NCBI RefSeq assembly: GCF_001006005.1
Contig: NZ_CP011254.1
Span: 4,588,001-4,652,000 of the forward strand
Direction: 5' to 3'
DNA: 64,000 bases
Origin: Serratia fonticola
GTDB lineage: Bacteria; Pseudomonadota; Gammaproteobacteria; Enterobacterales; Enterobacteriaceae
Both the position numbers and the translations under genes were made by a program. Positions within the stretch are counted from its first letter, which is position 1; every line of letters starts with the position of its first letter. Below the pieces are notes generated by a model, which saw only the letters and a program-made list of their open reading frames with translations, ran no database searches and was not told where the DNA came from. Positions 63,054 through 64,000 of the stretch are shown here, in pieces.

Positions 63054-64000
63054 TTAACTCCTTACTTTGGTTGCCATAGATTTTTCAGACGTAGAGGTGC
63101 TTTTCCTCTGGCGGATTTCATTGCCCGCCTCTGCGCCCAGCGTAAAGCTATCTAGCACCGCCACCAGGGCGATCACGCCAATCACGATAAAGGCTAGTTG
63201 GAAGTCGGCTAGCGGCACCACGCCCTGTTGCTGTGGCATCAGCATCTCCGCCAACCGCAGCGCCAGTGCGCCGATGGCGATCCCCAGGCCGCTACCCATT
63301 TGCTGGGCCATATTGAACAGCGTGTTGGCACCGCTCATGCGCGGTTGCGGCACCTCGGAAAACGCCAGCGTATTCAGTGCGGTGAACTGCATCGAACGTG
63401 TCAAACCACTGACAAACAGCAGCGCCAGGATCAGCCAGGTGGGGGTCTGCGGGGTTAGCAGCGCGCAGGCAAAAATGGTGGCGGCATTGAGTAAACCGTT
63501 GACCACCAGCGTGGTACGAAAGCTGAACCGGTAGAGGATGGGTGAGGTGAATGGCTTCATCACCAGATTACCGGCAAACACTGCCAGTACCAGCAACCCC
63601 GCATCGAAGGCATTCAGCCCAAAGCCGATTTGGAACAGCAAGGGCAGCAGGAACGGCACGGCACCGATGGCGATGCGAAACACAGTGCCGCCCTTAATAG
63701 TGACAGCGTAACTTTTTATCCGCATCGCCCAGAGATCCATTAAGGGATAGGCGTGGCGTTTGGCATGACGTATCGCCAGGCTTCCCAGCGCCAGGCTAGC
63801 AGCCAGACATAACAGAGGCACCAGCCAGGAAAGTTGCGGACTGTTGATCAGATCCAGCCCAAACATCAGCCCAAAGCAGGCGACTCCGGTGAGTGCAAAA
63901 CCCAGCCCATCAAAGGGAACGCCTTTCTGCGCGGGTTCATGAGGGATCAAACGCCAGGCGAAGAACAGGGCCAACAGGCCAAGCGGCACGTTGAGGATAA
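63054..64000 (-). CDS. MFS transporter, DHA2 type, partial (5' end outside window)
   Basis: This leftward gene enters from the right edge; the visible 315 or so codons are the C-terminal two thirds of a 14-TM DHA2 exporter. It starts mid-sequence with LNVPLGLLALFFAWRL, the typical loop after TM6 (the usual FxLNVPxG motif), and continues through about eight hydrophobic segments to a charged tail (EIRQRKSTSTSEKSMATKVR). FTALNTLAFSEVPQPRMSGA is a conserved cytoplasmic segment of this class. It is likely a multidrug or toxin exporter; the true start lies beyond the window. Confidence 0.85.
   Translation of the reverse strand, partial: ILNVPLGLLALFFAWRLIPHEPAQKGVPFDGLGFALTGVACFGLMFGLDLINSPQLSWLVPLLCLAASLALGSLAIRHAKRHAYPLMDLWAMRIKSYAVTIKGGTVFRIAIGAVPFLLPLLFQIGFGLNAFDAGLLVLAVFAGNLVMKPFTSPILYRFSFRTTLVVNGLLNAATIFACALLTPQTPTWLILALLFVSGLTRSMQFTALNTLAFSEVPQPRMSGANTLFNMAQQMGSGLGIAIGALALRLAEMLMPQQQGVVPLADFQLAFIVIGVIALVAVLDSFTLGAEAGNEIRQRKSTSTSEKSMATKVRS

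Overview
The window is enterobacterial chromosome, most likely Serratia or a close relative in the Yersiniaceae. The evidence is a conserved backbone of genes in nearly the order known from the Escherichia coli replication-terminus region: rsxCBA, ydgK, ydgJ, add, malY-malX-malI, ydgA, manA, fumC, tus (with a Ter site), ynfM-ynfL-mlc, bioD2-clcB, and ynfD, ynfB/ynfA, ydfG. Between these genes sit accessory blocks that differ from E. coli. All gene names come from recognising protein sequences by eye; no database search was run.

Layout. 1-4149: the tail of an unidentified gene, then rsxC, rsxB, rsxA (electron-transport complex) and ydgK, all leftward; rsxD does not follow rsxC. 4448-14932: a sugar block with a 6-phospho-beta-glucosidase, araBA facing away from araFGH (arabinose ABC importer), a six-unit tandem repeat array, and araC. 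15180-23017: ydgJ, a YfeH-type transporter, a NIPSNAP-like protein, add, malY, malX and malI with two MalI operators. 23020-26404: an alpha/beta hydrolase flanked by 22-bp direct repeats, then a LysR regulator divergent from a serine hydrolase. 26443-32789: ydgA, manA, fumC, a kynurenine-formamidase-like hydrolase flanked by 62-bp direct repeats of the fumC 3' end, and a peroxiredoxin-like gene. 32896-37806: LysR, a WYL regulator, a VOC protein, a group II (class C-like) intron and tus. 37986-43950: a four-gene overlapping operon with a divergent TetR regulator, then an IS3/IS150-type insertion sequence. 43985-53783: ynfM/ynfL, mlc, a LysR/MFS/hydrolase/cyclophilin-like cassette, bioD2 and clcB. 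53790-56664: a solitary TnpB element and a triheme cytochrome c peroxidase with a perfect FNR box. 56920-61048: an MFS exporter, ynfD, ynfB/ynfA, ydfG and a GNAT acetyltransferase. 61147-64000: a truncated aldo/keto reductase, an AT-rich orphan ORF and a partial MFS gene.

How the genes work together. araFGH imports L-arabinose, araB and araA start its catabolism, and AraC controls both divergent units through TATGCA-N7-GCT sites between them. malX/malY are governed by the divergent malI. The tus gene carries its own Ter site just upstream, as in E. coli, so this is terminus DNA.

The most unusual observation is two independent single-gene insertions, each carrying an alpha/beta hydrolase that looks AT-richer than its surroundings. 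Each sits exactly at the 3' end of a backbone gene (malI, fumC) and is bounded by direct repeats of that gene end, so the host gene stays intact. No integrase or transposase lies inside either segment.
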